Origin: Chitinophagales bacterium
GTDB taxonomy: Bacteria; Bacteroidota; Bacteroidia; Chitinophagales; Chitinophagaceae
Reading direction: 5' to 3'
Assembly (NCBI GenBank): GCA_015655125.1
Contig: JAATFP010000043.1
Span: forward strand, 1-64,000
Length of the DNA stretch: 64,000 bases
Shown here one piece after another: positions 34,983 to 43,574 of the stretch. Under the pieces are notes generated by a model that searched no databases, had not been told where the DNA came from, and saw nothing but the letters and a program-made list of their open reading frames with translations. The position numbers and the translations under genes were made by a program. The stretch's first letter is position 1. The number at the start of each line of letters is the position of its first letter.

Positions 34983-35807
34983 CTATTCACCTACAAACAG
35001 GTCATTATACAATTCCGCCCCCGGCACAACCGAATATTTCGACAGGTTGGTAATTCCTTCTGCTGCCAGCACCGCTTCATCGATAAAAGCATTACCTGTA
35101 CATTCAGATGAGGGTTTGCCTAAAATGTAATAGGCTGCATCGGCAACAATTTCCGGGGTGCGGCTCATATTCATCAGCATATCGCCACCTAACAGGTTCT
35201 GTACGGCGGCTGTTGCGATGGTAGTTCGTGGCCAGAGAGCATTTGCGGCGATATTGTACTTTTTTAGTTCTGCCGCCAGCCCAAGCGCGATCATGGTCAT
35301 ATTATATTTGCTCAATGTGTAGGCGATATGATTGGCGAACCATTTTAAATCCATGTTGATCGGTGGCGAAAGCGTTAGGATGTGTGAATTGATGCCTTTT
35401 TTCAAATGTGGAATACAGGCTTTACACATAAAAAAAGTGCCGCGAACATTAATGTCGTGCATCAGGTCGAAGCGTTTCGGTTCTGTTTTTTCCGTAGGTG
35501 TCAATCCGATTGCAGATGCGTTGTTGATCAGCACATCAATACCGCCGAAATGAGCAACAGCTTTATCTACCGCTTCCTGGATGTTGTTTTCATCACGGAT
35601 GTCGCATTGCACAGCAAGTGCTTTTCCTCCTGCAGCTTCGATTTCCGCAGCAGCGGAATAGATCGTTCCGCCTAATTTTGGATTTTCTTCTGTTGATTTT
35701 GCGGCCACCACAATGTTGGCACCTTCTTTCGCCAATCGTATTGCAATGGCTTTACCGATACCACGAGACGCGCCGGTGATGAAGATCGTTTTGTTTTGAA
35801 AAGACAT
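34983..35807 (-). CDS. Short-chain dehydrogenase/reductase (HSDL2-like)
   Basis: The track start adds 21 residues; the ATG at 35807 gives MSFQNKTIFITGASRGIGKAIA (274 residues), the usual SDR start. The cofactor motif TGASRGIG, LINNASAIGL, and the catalytic YTLSKYNMT (Tyr/Lys) are present. The sequence IGLTPTEKTEPKRFDLMHDINVRGTF resembles the SDR group of human HSDL2, acting on fatty or sterol substrates. It is cytoplasmic and probably uses NADP, judging from VVAAKSTEENPKLGGTIYSAA. The gene upstream on this strand is OsmC-like, separated by a repeat element. The substrate is not known. Confidence 0.9.
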   Translation of the reverse strand: MSFQNKTIFITGASRGIGKAIAIRLAKEGANIVVAAKSTEENPKLGGTIYSAAAEIEAAGGKALAVQCDIRDENNIQEAVDKAVAHFGGIDVLINNASAIGLTPTEKTEPKRFDLMHDINVRGTFFMCKACIPHLKKGINSHILTLSPPINMDLKWFANHIAYTLSKYNMTMIALGLAAELKKYNIAANALWPRTTIATAAVQNLLGGDMLMNMSRTPEIVADAAYYILGKPSSECTGNAFIDEAVLAAEGITNLSKYSVVPGAELYNDLFVGE

Positions 35808-35845
35808 ATCAAGCTGATTAGTGATTGCTAAGATAAGAAGAAAGG

Positions 35846-36040
35846 ATCGCAGATTTTTATTGCTTCGCAATTGATTAGGTGATTACGCAGATTTTATTCG
35901 CCTTCGGCGAAATTTTGCCATAGGTTCACAAATTTATTCTTATCTGTGTATCTGCGGTATTTTTTTGCCGAAGGCAAACCCGCGAAGCGGTCAATCTGCG
36001 TAATCCGTTAATCAATTGCGAAGCAATAAAAATCTGCGAT
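35846..36040. repeat. Long inverted-repeat element (family E)
   Basis: ATCGCAGATTTTTATTGCTTCGCAATTGATTA (35846-35877) has an exact 32-base inverted copy at 36009-36040; the arms extend to about 48 bases with three mismatches. Small hairpins CGCCTTCGGCG and TTGCCGAAGGCAA lie inside. It is a MITE-like element without a gene, between two genes of the same strand. Confidence 0.88.
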
Positions 36041-36052
36041 TAAAATCTTGAT

Positions 36053-36463
36053 CTACACAAGCGTTGCTTCAGTAGTAATTTTTGTATTAAACAACTTCGA
36101 AATCGGGCAATTAGCTTCTGCATCCGCGATCGCCGCGTCGAATTGCTCTTTGGTAATGCCTGGCACGGTTGCTTTTACTGTAAGATGCGACGATGTGATT
36201 GTTCCATCTTCCAGGGCGATATCGCAACGGGTATCGATATTGTCTGCAGTAAAGCCGGCCGCATTCAACACAAAACTTAATTTCATAGTAAAGCAACCGG
36301 AATGCGCCGCTGCGGCAAGTTCTTCTGGGTTTGTTCCAACGCCCTCTTCAAACCGGCTGCTAAAGGAATATTGGGTGTTGCTCAAAGTTGTACTCTGTGT
36401 ACTAAGCGTGCCTTTGCCTTCTTTACCTGTTCCTTTCCAGTTGGCGTTTGCGAATCTTTTCAT
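36053..36463 (-). CDS. OsmC-family peroxiredoxin-like protein
   Basis: The product has 136 residues, normal for OsmC. Both redox cysteines are present: AHSGCFTMKLSFVL (about residue 57) and EANCPISKLF (about 118). N-terminal features (ANANWKGTGKEGKGTLSTQST, FEEGVGTNPEELAAAAHSG) are classical. OsmC reduces organic hydroperoxides in the cytoplasm. The next genes on this strand (ArsC-like reductase, aldo/keto reductase) are also redox genes, so a stress cluster is possible, though gaps allow independent promoters. The start ATG is clear. Confidence 0.94.
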   Translation of the reverse strand: MKRFANANWKGTGKEGKGTLSTQSTTLSNTQYSFSSRFEEGVGTNPEELAAAAHSGCFTMKLSFVLNAAGFTADNIDTRCDIALEDGTITSSHLTVKATVPGITKEQFDAAIADAEANCPISKLFNTKITTEATLV

Positions 36464-36484
36464 GTTGTAGATTTTTTATGTAGG

Positions 36485-36838
36485 TTATAAAAATTGCTGT
36501 TGGTATTCGTTTTCATTAAACCCAACAATGATCGTTCCGTTTGTTTCGATCACCGGGCGTTTGATAATGCTTGTATGTTCCTGCATCAGTTTAAATGCCT
36601 GGGTGCGCGTCAATGTTTTGGCTGCAAATTTTGCAGCCAATTCTTTCCAGGTGGCACTTTTCCGGTTGAAAAAAATTTCCCAGCTTTTTAATTCACTCCA
36701 TTCTTTCAGCTTTGCAGTGGTAATTCCTTCAGTTTTATAATTGTGAAACACGTAGGGAAGATTATTCTTTTTGAACCAGTCAAAAACTTTCTTCATCGTA
36801 TCGCAATTCGGGATTCCATAAATTTTCGGTACGCTCAT
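36485..36838 (-). CDS. ArsC-family reductase (YffB/Spx-MgsR type)
   Basis: This 117-residue protein has the ArsC-family fold: an N-terminal GIPNCDTMKKVFDWFKKNN with a single cysteine (Cys13 region) and a C-terminal SIIKRPVIETNGTIIVGFNENEY. The absence of further catalytic cysteines separates it from true arsenate reductases and places it with the YffB/Spx-like group. It may be a glutathione-type thiol reductase. It starts two bases before the end of the aldo/keto reductase gene, so the two are probably one operon. No metal resistance genes are around. Confidence 0.92.
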   Translation of the reverse strand: MSVPKIYGIPNCDTMKKVFDWFKKNNLPYVFHNYKTEGITTAKLKEWSELKSWEIFFNRKSATWKELAAKFAAKTLTRTQAFKLMQEHTSIIKRPVIETNGTIIVGFNENEYQQQFL

Positions 36839-36839
36839 A

Positions 36840-37829
36840 TCAATATTCCGGCATCGTTGGTTTGGTGAGCAATATTTTTTCTATTTTCTCTAAAACTTCC
36901 GGAGTCAGCAATGGCAATACTTCCAGCGACTTCAGGTTATCCGTCAACTGCTGTTTTTTGGTAGCGCCTAAAATTGCAGAACTCACATTTGGATTTTTTA
37001 TGCACCATGCGATGCTAAGCGCAGCAGTTGTAACGCCTAATTTTGCTGCAAGATCGGCCAGCTTTTTTACCTTTTTCAGCTTGTCATCCATTACCCAGCG
37101 ATCCTTCAGCCAATCAAAGCCCTTTAACGAAAACCGGCTTCCTTTTGGAATTCCGTCATTGTATTTACCACTCAACAAACCAGATGCAAGCGGACTGAAA
37201 ATAGTTGTTCCCAAACCCACGGTGCGATAAATATCAAAATATTCCCGCTCTACTTTATCGCGCTCAAACAAATTGTATTGCGGCTGTTCCACGATCGGTG
37301 CGATCAGGTGATTTTGCGCTGCTACACGATGAGCTTCCATAATCTCGGCTGCGCTCCATTCGCTTGTTCCCCAATACAAAACTTTTCCCTGCTGAATGAG
37401 GTTGTGCATCGCCCAAACGGTTTCTTCGATCGGTGTTCCCTTATCAGGACGATGGCAGTAATAAAGATCCAGGTATTCTACCTGCAAACGTTGTAAAGCC
37501 TGGTGACAGGCTTCCACCAAATGTTTCCGGCTACAACCCGCCTCATTGGGCTTACTGTCGGCTCCGCGCCAGCCCCAGAATGCTTTTGATGAAACGATAT
37601 AAGAAGTGCGTTCCCATTTCTTTTTCTTCAGCACGCGCCCCATCATTTTCTCGCTTTCACCAAGTGCATATACTTCGGCATTGTCAAAAAAATTGATGCC
37701 GTTATCGTATGCGATGCCCATCAATTCTTCCGCCGACCTGTCATTGATCTGTTTGCTGAAACTCACCCAACTGCCAAAAGATAGGGCGCTTACCTGTAAT
37801 CCGGATTTTCCCAAACGACGATATTCCAT
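36840..37829 (-). CDS. Aldo/keto reductase (K+ channel beta-subunit-like)
   Basis: This 329-residue TIM-barrel oxidoreductase has the family features: MEYRRLGKSGLQVSALSFGSW at the start, NFFDNAEVYALGESE (catalytic Asp/Tyr), VSSKAFWGW (Lys), LDLYYCHRPD (His), GTSEWSAAEIMEAH and TIFSPLASGLLSGKYNDG. It is NADPH-dependent, likely reducing carbonyls. The ArsC-like gene begins two bases downstream. The strong similarity to voltage-gated potassium-channel beta-subunit relatives is by motif memory only. The substrate is unknown. Confidence 0.94.
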   Translation of the reverse strand: MEYRRLGKSGLQVSALSFGSWVSFSKQINDRSAEELMGIAYDNGINFFDNAEVYALGESEKMMGRVLKKKKWERTSYIVSSKAFWGWRGADSKPNEAGCSRKHLVEACHQALQRLQVEYLDLYYCHRPDKGTPIEETVWAMHNLIQQGKVLYWGTSEWSAAEIMEAHRVAAQNHLIAPIVEQPQYNLFERDKVEREYFDIYRTVGLGTTIFSPLASGLLSGKYNDGIPKGSRFSLKGFDWLKDRWVMDDKLKKVKKLADLAAKLGVTTAALSIAWCIKNPNVSSAILGATKKQQLTDNLKSLEVLPLLTPEVLEKIEKILLTKPTMPEY

Positions 37830-37871
37830 ACCGCAACTGTTTTATTAAGGATGAAAGTTACGAATAACGGA

Positions 37872-37892
37872 GAATTAAGAATTAAGAATTAA
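37872..37892. repeat. Three GAATTAA units
   Basis: Three exact 7-bp tandem units in the spacer between the aldo/keto reductase start and the LptC gene end. Confidence 0.75.
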
Positions 37893-37965
37893 GACAAAGA
37901 TTTGAGTAGCTTAAGATAGTAATTATTTTTTTTGAAACTTTCACTATCTGCCATGCACCATTGCC

Positions 37966-38553
37966 CTATTGCGGAAACTGTGATTGGGGCACATTTATAA
38001 CACCCGTTGGATACGTGATGTGCCAGTTCTTAAAATCCTGGCCGGCATCCAGCCCGGTGCCATCGATGATTTGTGTTTTTGTTCTTACACGAACCGGCTT
38101 GTCTGTGTAGAACTCATTGCCGGTGCGGCTGCGGTCCCAATATAATTCACGGCAGTATAGCGTATCGCCGTTGGCGATGTTGATCACGCGAACGCTGTCG
38201 CGCAAAAAGATGATACTTTGTTGTTCCTTGTATTTTGCATAGTTGGCCTTAAGCGTGCTTTCAATCACCTGTTGTTCATTGTAAAAATTGACGAACAAAG
38301 TTTTCGGAAATTCTGTGTATGGTACGGTGTCTTGTACCCGCAGCATCAGCGGTGCTGTGAGGATCGATTTTGTTCGTCCTCCATTTGTAAAAGTGATGTG
38401 TATGTCTTTTGCCTCTTCAATGCCCACCTGTTTTGGCGGCGGAAAATCCTTTGGGTCATTTTCGCAGGAAAATAAAAAAAAGCAGCCCGCTAAAAGGACC
38501 GCCGAAGCTTTATATGTGAAGATAGTTTTCAAAAATAATTTCTTGTAAAGCAA
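37966..38553 (-). CDS. lptC: LPS export protein LptC (lipoprotein-like)
   Basis: This 195-residue protein has an N-terminal anchor and lipobox-like LFSC at about 27-30, then an LptC/OstA-like beta fold (HITFTNGGRTKSILTAPLMLRVQDTVPYTEFPKTLFVNFYNEQQVIESTLKA region; DSVRVINIANGDTLYCRELYWD). LptC passes LPS from the inner-membrane transporter to the periplasmic bridge. The listed start is TTG with an in-frame TGA four codons upstream. That TTG lies inside a TATATTTG promoter-like box, so translation may begin at the TTG seven codons later. It follows the outer-membrane protein gene and coaX. Confidence 0.88.
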   Translation of the reverse strand: MLYKKLFLKTIFTYKASAVLLAGCFFLFSCENDPKDFPPPKQVGIEEAKDIHITFTNGGRTKSILTAPLMLRVQDTVPYTEFPKTLFVNFYNEQQVIESTLKANYAKYKEQQSIIFLRDSVRVINIANGDTLYCRELYWDRSRTGNEFYTDKPVRVRTKTQIIDGTGLDAGQDFKNWHITYPTGVINVPQSQFPQ

Positions 38554-38589
38554 ATATAACCGATCTCAAATTCACATGATCACCCGGGG

Positions 38590-38684
38590 TTCGACAAGCT
38601 CACCCTGACATACCGATAAACTCACCCTGACAGAAAATAAGATTTTTATGCAATGCCACTGTCAGCCTGGGTTTGTCGAAGGCT
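38590..38684. repeat. Dispersed repeat family A, inverted pair (copy 4)
   Basis: TTCGACAAGCTCACCCTGACA (38590-38610), a partial copy ACTCACCCTGACAG (38620-38633), and the opposite-facing CTGTCAGCCTGGGTTTGTCGAAGGCT (38659-38684). It sits between the outer-membrane protein gene and lptC. Confidence 0.8.
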
Positions 38685-38707
38685 CAATTGTTAAGTTAGT
38701 TGCCTGA

Positions 38708-40087
38708 TTAATCGTAACGCACTTTCTGGAACCATCTTGAATTCATGGAAAATCCGATGCTGAACCTTGTAACACTTTCGCGGATGCTTTGGCTTGTTTT
38801 ACTACCTCTTGCACCGATTTCCACGCCCAGGTTAAGGATGGCAAATCCGCCGTACGCATTTCGTTGTTTTGATGAAGTAAGCGGAAGACCGGCACCGAAA
38901 GTGGCCCCATATTCTGGGCGCGTTTCATTGATATTGATATAATCATCACCATAATAAACACCGGCGCGGTATTTTACAAAGCTCCAGTATTTGGAAGGAA
39001 CAGTGTTTAAATTTGCCGGAAAATATTGCGCGCCGGCGCGGATAGTATAATTGTCCTGTACGTTTGGATCTTTTTGCCCAAAACTTGTATAAGATGCCCA
39101 GTTTGCCATATCCAGATCTGCACCCACAAGCCAGTGGTTGTCGGAATAAGAAAAACCGAAACTGTAGGTGGAAGGATACTTTATCGTACCTGACTTACCT
39201 TTTGTGAAGGAAACGGTATCAATAGTGGTGATGCCGCCATTGCCGTCGTAATTGAATGTTTCGTTCAGATCGTCACGCTTCGCTTTCAGGTTTTGCTGAA
39301 GGTTAGTATAGGCTCCGATCCGAAGATATTTCCTGTTAGGAGTTTTTTTTGCAGCCACGTCTTTTTCAACTTGCGCCTTATTTAGAAAGAATTCATATTG
39401 TGCGCCAATAGTGAGGAAAATGCCGCCAAACGTTGTCTGGATCTCGCTGTTCGACTTTTGATATGTAACGGTGTCGTTGATAAATTCTTTCTTGCGTGAA
39501 TAATTGTCTGAACCAAAAGCATACCCCGAACTTATACCGAGGCTGAAATTTTTTATTTTTATTGCTGTGCTGATATTCGCCTGGGAAAGACCGCCGTTTC
39601 CTTCGCGAAGCAGCAATAAACTATCTGCCTGTGGCTCGCGCGTAGATTCGCTGATCTTGTAATTGATGCGGGTGATGGGCCGGAGGCCAAAACTCATCGC
39701 CCAAAATCTGCCTTTCTGAACATTCGCTTTCAACGGAAACCCAAGTTGAAGGTAGGAGATGCTTGTATTTACTGATTTGAATTTATCGGGGGAAGTATTG
39801 CTTTTTAAGGTGCGGATATCTATAGAACCTCCCACATCAAACACGGTGGATGCGAGCGCTGCCACACCGGCAGGATTGGTAAAATTGATGGACTGGAAAT
39901 CTGATACGGCGGAGCTGATGCCAGCCATGCCGCGACTGATCACATTGCGGTTGGGCGCAATATCGCCTAAACCGTAATATGAGTACGGAGAATTTTCCTG
40001 AGCGTAAGAAATGGTAGAAAAAAGTACGGCAATCAGTAATCCGGATGTTCTCTTAATGGTCGCAGTTGTTAAGTTCGCTAAGTGCAT
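38708..40087 (-). CDS. Outer-membrane beta-barrel protein (FadL-like)
   Basis: The track start adds 20 residues; the ATG at 40087 gives MHLANLTTATIKRTSGLLIAVLFSTISYAQ, a signal peptide (459 residues). The mature start ENSPYSYYGLGDIAPNRNVISRGMAGISSAVSDFQSINFTNPAGVAAL is the common N-terminus of a Bacteroidota FadL-like transport porin group. A barrel with strands such as SIDIRTLKSN and GFSYSDNHWLVGADLDMANW follows. The gene overlaps the end of coaX by 35 bases, so the two are co-translated or share an operon ending in lptC. The cargo is unknown. Confidence 0.85.
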   Translation of the reverse strand: MHLANLTTATIKRTSGLLIAVLFSTISYAQENSPYSYYGLGDIAPNRNVISRGMAGISSAVSDFQSINFTNPAGVAALASTVFDVGGSIDIRTLKSNTSPDKFKSVNTSISYLQLGFPLKANVQKGRFWAMSFGLRPITRINYKISESTREPQADSLLLLREGNGGLSQANISTAIKIKNFSLGISSGYAFGSDNYSRKKEFINDTVTYQKSNSEIQTTFGGIFLTIGAQYEFFLNKAQVEKDVAAKKTPNRKYLRIGAYTNLQQNLKAKRDDLNETFNYDGNGGITTIDTVSFTKGKSGTIKYPSTYSFGFSYSDNHWLVGADLDMANWASYTSFGQKDPNVQDNYTIRAGAQYFPANLNTVPSKYWSFVKYRAGVYYGDDYININETRPEYGATFGAGLPLTSSKQRNAYGGFAILNLGVEIGARGSKTSQSIRESVTRFSIGFSMNSRWFQKVRYD

Positions 40088-40787
40088 ACAGTCCTTTAAA
40101 TAAAAAATTATGGTCGGCAAATATCTCTTTTTTAAGTTGACTGGCAAAATAGCCCGAATTGCCGCCGGTTAAAACCACGTTAAAGTTGCCGTATTTTGCC
40201 TCATATTTTCCTATAATACCCTCTATTTCAGAGGCCATCCCGTGAATAACGCCAGATAACATATTTGTTTTGGTATCGTATCCGATGAGAGGAAAGTTCC
40301 AGCTGGCTGTGATCAGCGGCAGCCTGGCCGTATAATCGTGCATAGATCTGAAACGCATATCCATGCCTGGCGAAATGGCGCCGCCGAGAAACTCGTGATA
40401 TTGATTGATGAAATTATAAGTGATGCAGCTTCCCAAACCAATCACGAGATTATTCTTTCCTGGAAAATAATGCGCGGCCGCAGCGCACAGAGCCAGCCGG
40501 TCGGCACCTATCGTTTCCGGTTTGCCAACAGCTGCGGTACTGAAATTTATTTTTGTAGCAGCAGATAATTTATGAAAGACAGACTTTTTTGCCAGCAAGA
40601 TTTCAATGGCCTGATTATGATCAATGACCGACGACAGGATGGTTTTTGCCGGCCGGTATTTTTCAAGGATCGATTCGATGCTGTTCAACTCACCATCAGG
40701 CAACACGATCTCTTCCACAAAATCAGCATTGTTAAAAATACCGGCTTTCAATCTTGTATTTCCAAAATCGAAACAAATCGTTGTCAT
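40053..40787 (-). CDS. coaX: Type III pantothenate kinase
   Basis: This 244-residue ASKHA-fold kinase has the hallmarks: CFDFGNTRLKAGIF (phosphate loop, Asp and Asn), KPETIGADRLALCAAA, IGLGSCITYNFI, GGAISPGMDMRF and LTGGNSGYF. It makes 4'-phosphopantothenate, the first step of coenzyme A synthesis; type III enzymes need a monovalent cation and are not inhibited by CoA. It is followed without gap by an outer-membrane protein gene and then lptC. The Lon-N protein lies upstream. All key motifs are intact. Confidence 0.95.
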   Translation of the reverse strand: MTTICFDFGNTRLKAGIFNNADFVEEIVLPDGELNSIESILEKYRPAKTILSSVIDHNQAIEILLAKKSVFHKLSAATKINFSTAAVGKPETIGADRLALCAAAAHYFPGKNNLVIGLGSCITYNFINQYHEFLGGAISPGMDMRFRSMHDYTARLPLITASWNFPLIGYDTKTNMLSGVIHGMASEIEGIIGKYEAKYGNFNVVLTGGNSGYFASQLKKEIFADHNFLFKGLYALSELNNCDH

Positions 40788-40810
40788 GGTTTAATTTTTT
40801 GTATTTCTTA

Positions 40811-40836
40811 CGTCATTGCGAGAAACGAAGCAATTT
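40811..40836. repeat. Dispersed repeat family B (copy 2)
   Basis: CGTCATTGCGAGAAACGAAGCAATTT, with an imperfect inverted end GCAATGGCAAG further right. It lies between coaX and the Lon-N gene. Confidence 0.75.
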
Positions 40837-40869
40837 CATTATGCTTCCTGGCAATGGCAAGGGTTCCAT

Positions 40870-41505
40870 TTAAAACCGGAATCCTTCCAGGTTCTTAAAA
40901 TGCCCGTTGAGCCTTATCTTATTTTTCAGTGAGTCCATTTCTTCCATCACCGCTGTTACTTTTGACAGATGGCGTTTCAAAAATTCCTGGCGATGTAATT
41001 CTTCGGCAAGTTCCAGCAAATAATATTCATCCTGCAACGACATGCCTGCATGATGCGCCACATCATAGCTAAGCAGTTCTTCCTCTTTCTTTTTAAAATC
41101 TTTCGTCACACCCAGGCTCACATGGATGTCACGGATGCCCTTCAGTACTTTTTTCATCAATGGCGCGCTTCCTTTCATCGATATACGCGGATAGGTAACG
41201 ATGGCGCCGCTGTACAGTTTTTCGGGGATCTCGCGCACGATCTCGAGGATCTTGAAAGGTTGCAAACCTTCCGTTTTGATATCCATCTCGCCACTTTCGT
41301 AAGTATTCGTGATCTCTGAGATATTCACAAGGGTTCCCATTTCACTTACTTTATTATCCAATACCGTCGGGATACCAAAAGGTTTTTTTGTTTCAAAACA
41401 ATCTTTGATCAGTTGTTTGTAGCGCGGTTCAAAAATGTGCAGGTTAAGCTGCTCGCCCGGGTAAACAACGATTGCCAAAGGAAATATGGGAATGAAATTG
41501 GTCAT
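40870..41505 (-). CDS. Lon N-terminal (LON substrate-binding) domain protein
   Basis: This 211-residue protein is the substrate-binding domain of Lon without ATPase or protease: IPIFPLAIVVYPGEQLNLHIFEPRYKQLIKD at the start, GTLVNISEITNTYESGEMDI, RPF-like QPFKILEIVREI, and a helical end. Free Lon-N proteins are widespread and may act as adaptors or chaperones; function not settled. It is cytoplasmic and precedes coaX on this strand, with a family B repeat between, so operon membership is uncertain. Confidence 0.93.
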   Translation of the reverse strand: MTNFIPIFPLAIVVYPGEQLNLHIFEPRYKQLIKDCFETKKPFGIPTVLDNKVSEMGTLVNISEITNTYESGEMDIKTEGLQPFKILEIVREIPEKLYSGAIVTYPRISMKGSAPLMKKVLKGIRDIHVSLGVTKDFKKKEEELLSYDVAHHAGMSLQDEYYLLELAEELHRQEFLKRHLSKVTAVMEEMDSLKNKIRLNGHFKNLEGFRF

Positions 41506-41555
41506 GATTTTTTATTTTTTCGTTGCTAACCAGCGATCACAGAATGGATAATTTT

Positions 41556-41601
41556 CTGTCAGCCTGAGCTTGCCGAAGGCCTTCGGCAAGCTCAGGCTGA
41601 T
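41556..41601. repeat. Dispersed repeat family A, perfect 42-bp palindrome (copy 5)
   Basis: TCAGCCTGAGCTTGCCGAAG then GC then CTTCGGCAAGCTCAGGCTGA (41559-41600) is a perfect palindrome without loop. It lies between the end of the MsbA-type gene and the Lon-N start. Confidence 0.95.
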
Positions 41602-41650
41602 AACGCATGGTCAGGCAAGTATCTTCGAATCTGTGAGAGTTGCGGGAATA

Positions 41651-43483
41651 TTACTTCACTTCCTGCATATCCACCAGTTTCCGGTAGAAGCCATTTTGTG
41701 CCATCAGGCTATCATGTGTACCGCGTTCTACTATTTCGCCTTTTTGCAAAACTACTATTTCATTTGCGTGGCGGATGGTACTCAACCTATGCGCTATCAC
41801 GATCGATGTACGGTTCGTCATCAGGTTATTTATGGCGTCCTGCACCAATCGTTCGCTTTCCGTATCCAGTGACGATGTTGCTTCATCCAGAATGAGGATC
41901 GGCGGATTTTTTAACAATGCTCTTGCAATAGTGAGCCGCTGCCTTTCGCCGCCACTCAACTTCATACCGCGGTCGCCGATATTGGTTTCGTAACATTCTT
42001 CTTTTTTGTTGATGAAAATTTCTGCATTGGCGATCTGCGCGGCCTTGCGGATCTCTTCTGCCGTGGCGCCTTCTTTGCCCAGGCGAATATTGTTTTCAAT
42101 ACTATCATTGAAAAGGATCGCTTCCTGCGTTACAATTCCCATCTGGTGACGGATAGAGTGCAGTGTGTAGTTCTTAATATTTACACCATCAATAAGCACT
42201 TCACCTTGCGATGCATCGATGAATCTCGGCACCAGATCGGCCAATGTACTTTTGCCGGCACCGCTGCTACCTACGAGCGCCACCGTTTTTCCTTTTTCTA
42301 TTTTAAGGTTGATATTTTTTAAAATGATATTGTCTTCATAACCGAAAGTCACATTTTTCAATTCAATGGCAGAAGTAAATTCTTCCAGCACTTTCGCATC
42401 CGGCAATTCTTTGATGTCGACATTTTCATTGATCAAACCTTCAATGCGTTCGATGCTGGCCGCGCCTTTCTGCATGTTGTAAGATGCATTCGATAAAGCT
42501 TTGAGTGGTTGTATCAGTTGGGTAAAAATAGCGATATAGGTGAGAAAGTCTCCCGCATTCAGTGTGAAAGAATTGCCTTGATTAAGCACCATCATGCCGC
42601 CATACCAAAGAATGCACAACACCGCCGTAACGCCTAATGCTTCCGAAACCGGCGAAGCGAGATCGCGTCTTCGATTGGCTTTTGTTTTCATCACATACAT
42701 TGCCTCGTTTTCCGCTTCAAATTTTTGCTGGATCTTTTTTTCTGCGTTGAATGCTTTAATAATGCGAATGCCGCCCAATGTTTCTTCGATCGTCGAAAAC
42801 AACAAACCGAATTGCTGCAATACCTGCTTGTTTTCCTTTTTCAAAGAGCGGCCTATGCGGCCCAGGATAAAACCAGCGATGGGCAAAAATATGATGAGGA
42901 AAACTGTTAGCTGCGGGCTAAGAATGATCATGTAGATGAAAAAAAACAGGATGTTGATCGGTTCGCGAAACACGCTTTCCAGCACACTGATGGTCGAACC
43001 TTCCACATCACCGAGATCATTAGATAACTTGCTCATGATGTCGCCCTTGCGTTGCTCACTAAAATATCCTATGGGCAAATGCAGGATCTTGTTGTACATG
43101 CTGCTTCGCATGTCGTTCAGTATCCTGTTGCGGATCGGGTTGAGCACATATTGGCTTAAATAAACGAATAGGTTTTTTAAGATGATGGCGCCAAATATAA
43201 CGAGGCAGATCACCATCAATGCTTTGGTGCTTCCGCCGGGCGATTGGATCAATTCGTAGAGCCAGTCTTTGAATGCATTGATGGGGTTAAGGCTATTGAT
43301 CCCGGTTTTTTTACCTGCAGTTTTCAATACGTCGCCCTGTTTGAAAATGAGCATTAAAAAAGGGCTCAACAGCCCAAGCGAAACCACGCCAAAGATGGCG
43401 GACAAAATATTGAAAGTGAAATACGAAGCCAAAAGGCCCGGGTATTTCCGGATATAGCTAAAGATCGTTTTTAGATTCTTCAT
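41651..43483 (-). CDS. ABC transporter ATP-binding/permease protein (MsbA-type)
   Basis: This 610-residue half-transporter has an N-terminal transmembrane domain with six helices (about 15-320) and a C-terminal nucleotide-binding domain. Walker A GSSGAGKST, Q-loop GIVTQEAILF, signature LSGGERQRL, Walker B ILILDEATSSLD and H-loop VIAHRLS are all intact. The best fit is an exporter of lipid A/LPS or a related lipid, supported by two glycosyltransferase genes and an FkbM methyltransferase gene directly upstream, and by lptC nearby. It is a homodimer in the inner membrane. The LPS role is inference. Confidence 0.92.
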   Translation of the reverse strand: MKNLKTIFSYIRKYPGLLASYFTFNILSAIFGVVSLGLLSPFLMLIFKQGDVLKTAGKKTGINSLNPINAFKDWLYELIQSPGGSTKALMVICLVIFGAIILKNLFVYLSQYVLNPIRNRILNDMRSSMYNKILHLPIGYFSEQRKGDIMSKLSNDLGDVEGSTISVLESVFREPINILFFFIYMIILSPQLTVFLIIFLPIAGFILGRIGRSLKKENKQVLQQFGLLFSTIEETLGGIRIIKAFNAEKKIQQKFEAENEAMYVMKTKANRRRDLASPVSEALGVTAVLCILWYGGMMVLNQGNSFTLNAGDFLTYIAIFTQLIQPLKALSNASYNMQKGAASIERIEGLINENVDIKELPDAKVLEEFTSAIELKNVTFGYEDNIILKNINLKIEKGKTVALVGSSGAGKSTLADLVPRFIDASQGEVLIDGVNIKNYTLHSIRHQMGIVTQEAILFNDSIENNIRLGKEGATAEEIRKAAQIANAEIFINKKEECYETNIGDRGMKLSGGERQRLTIARALLKNPPILILDEATSSLDTESERLVQDAINNLMTNRTSIVIAHRLSTIRHANEIVVLQKGEIVERGTHDSLMAQNGFYRKLVDMQEVK

Positions 43484-43574
43484 GTAAAATTATAAGTGTA
43501 AAACCGTATCGGACCTGCAAAGTAACGACTTATACGGCAGATATGCCGGTAGAATTTCTTCTGTGAAGGAAGCC

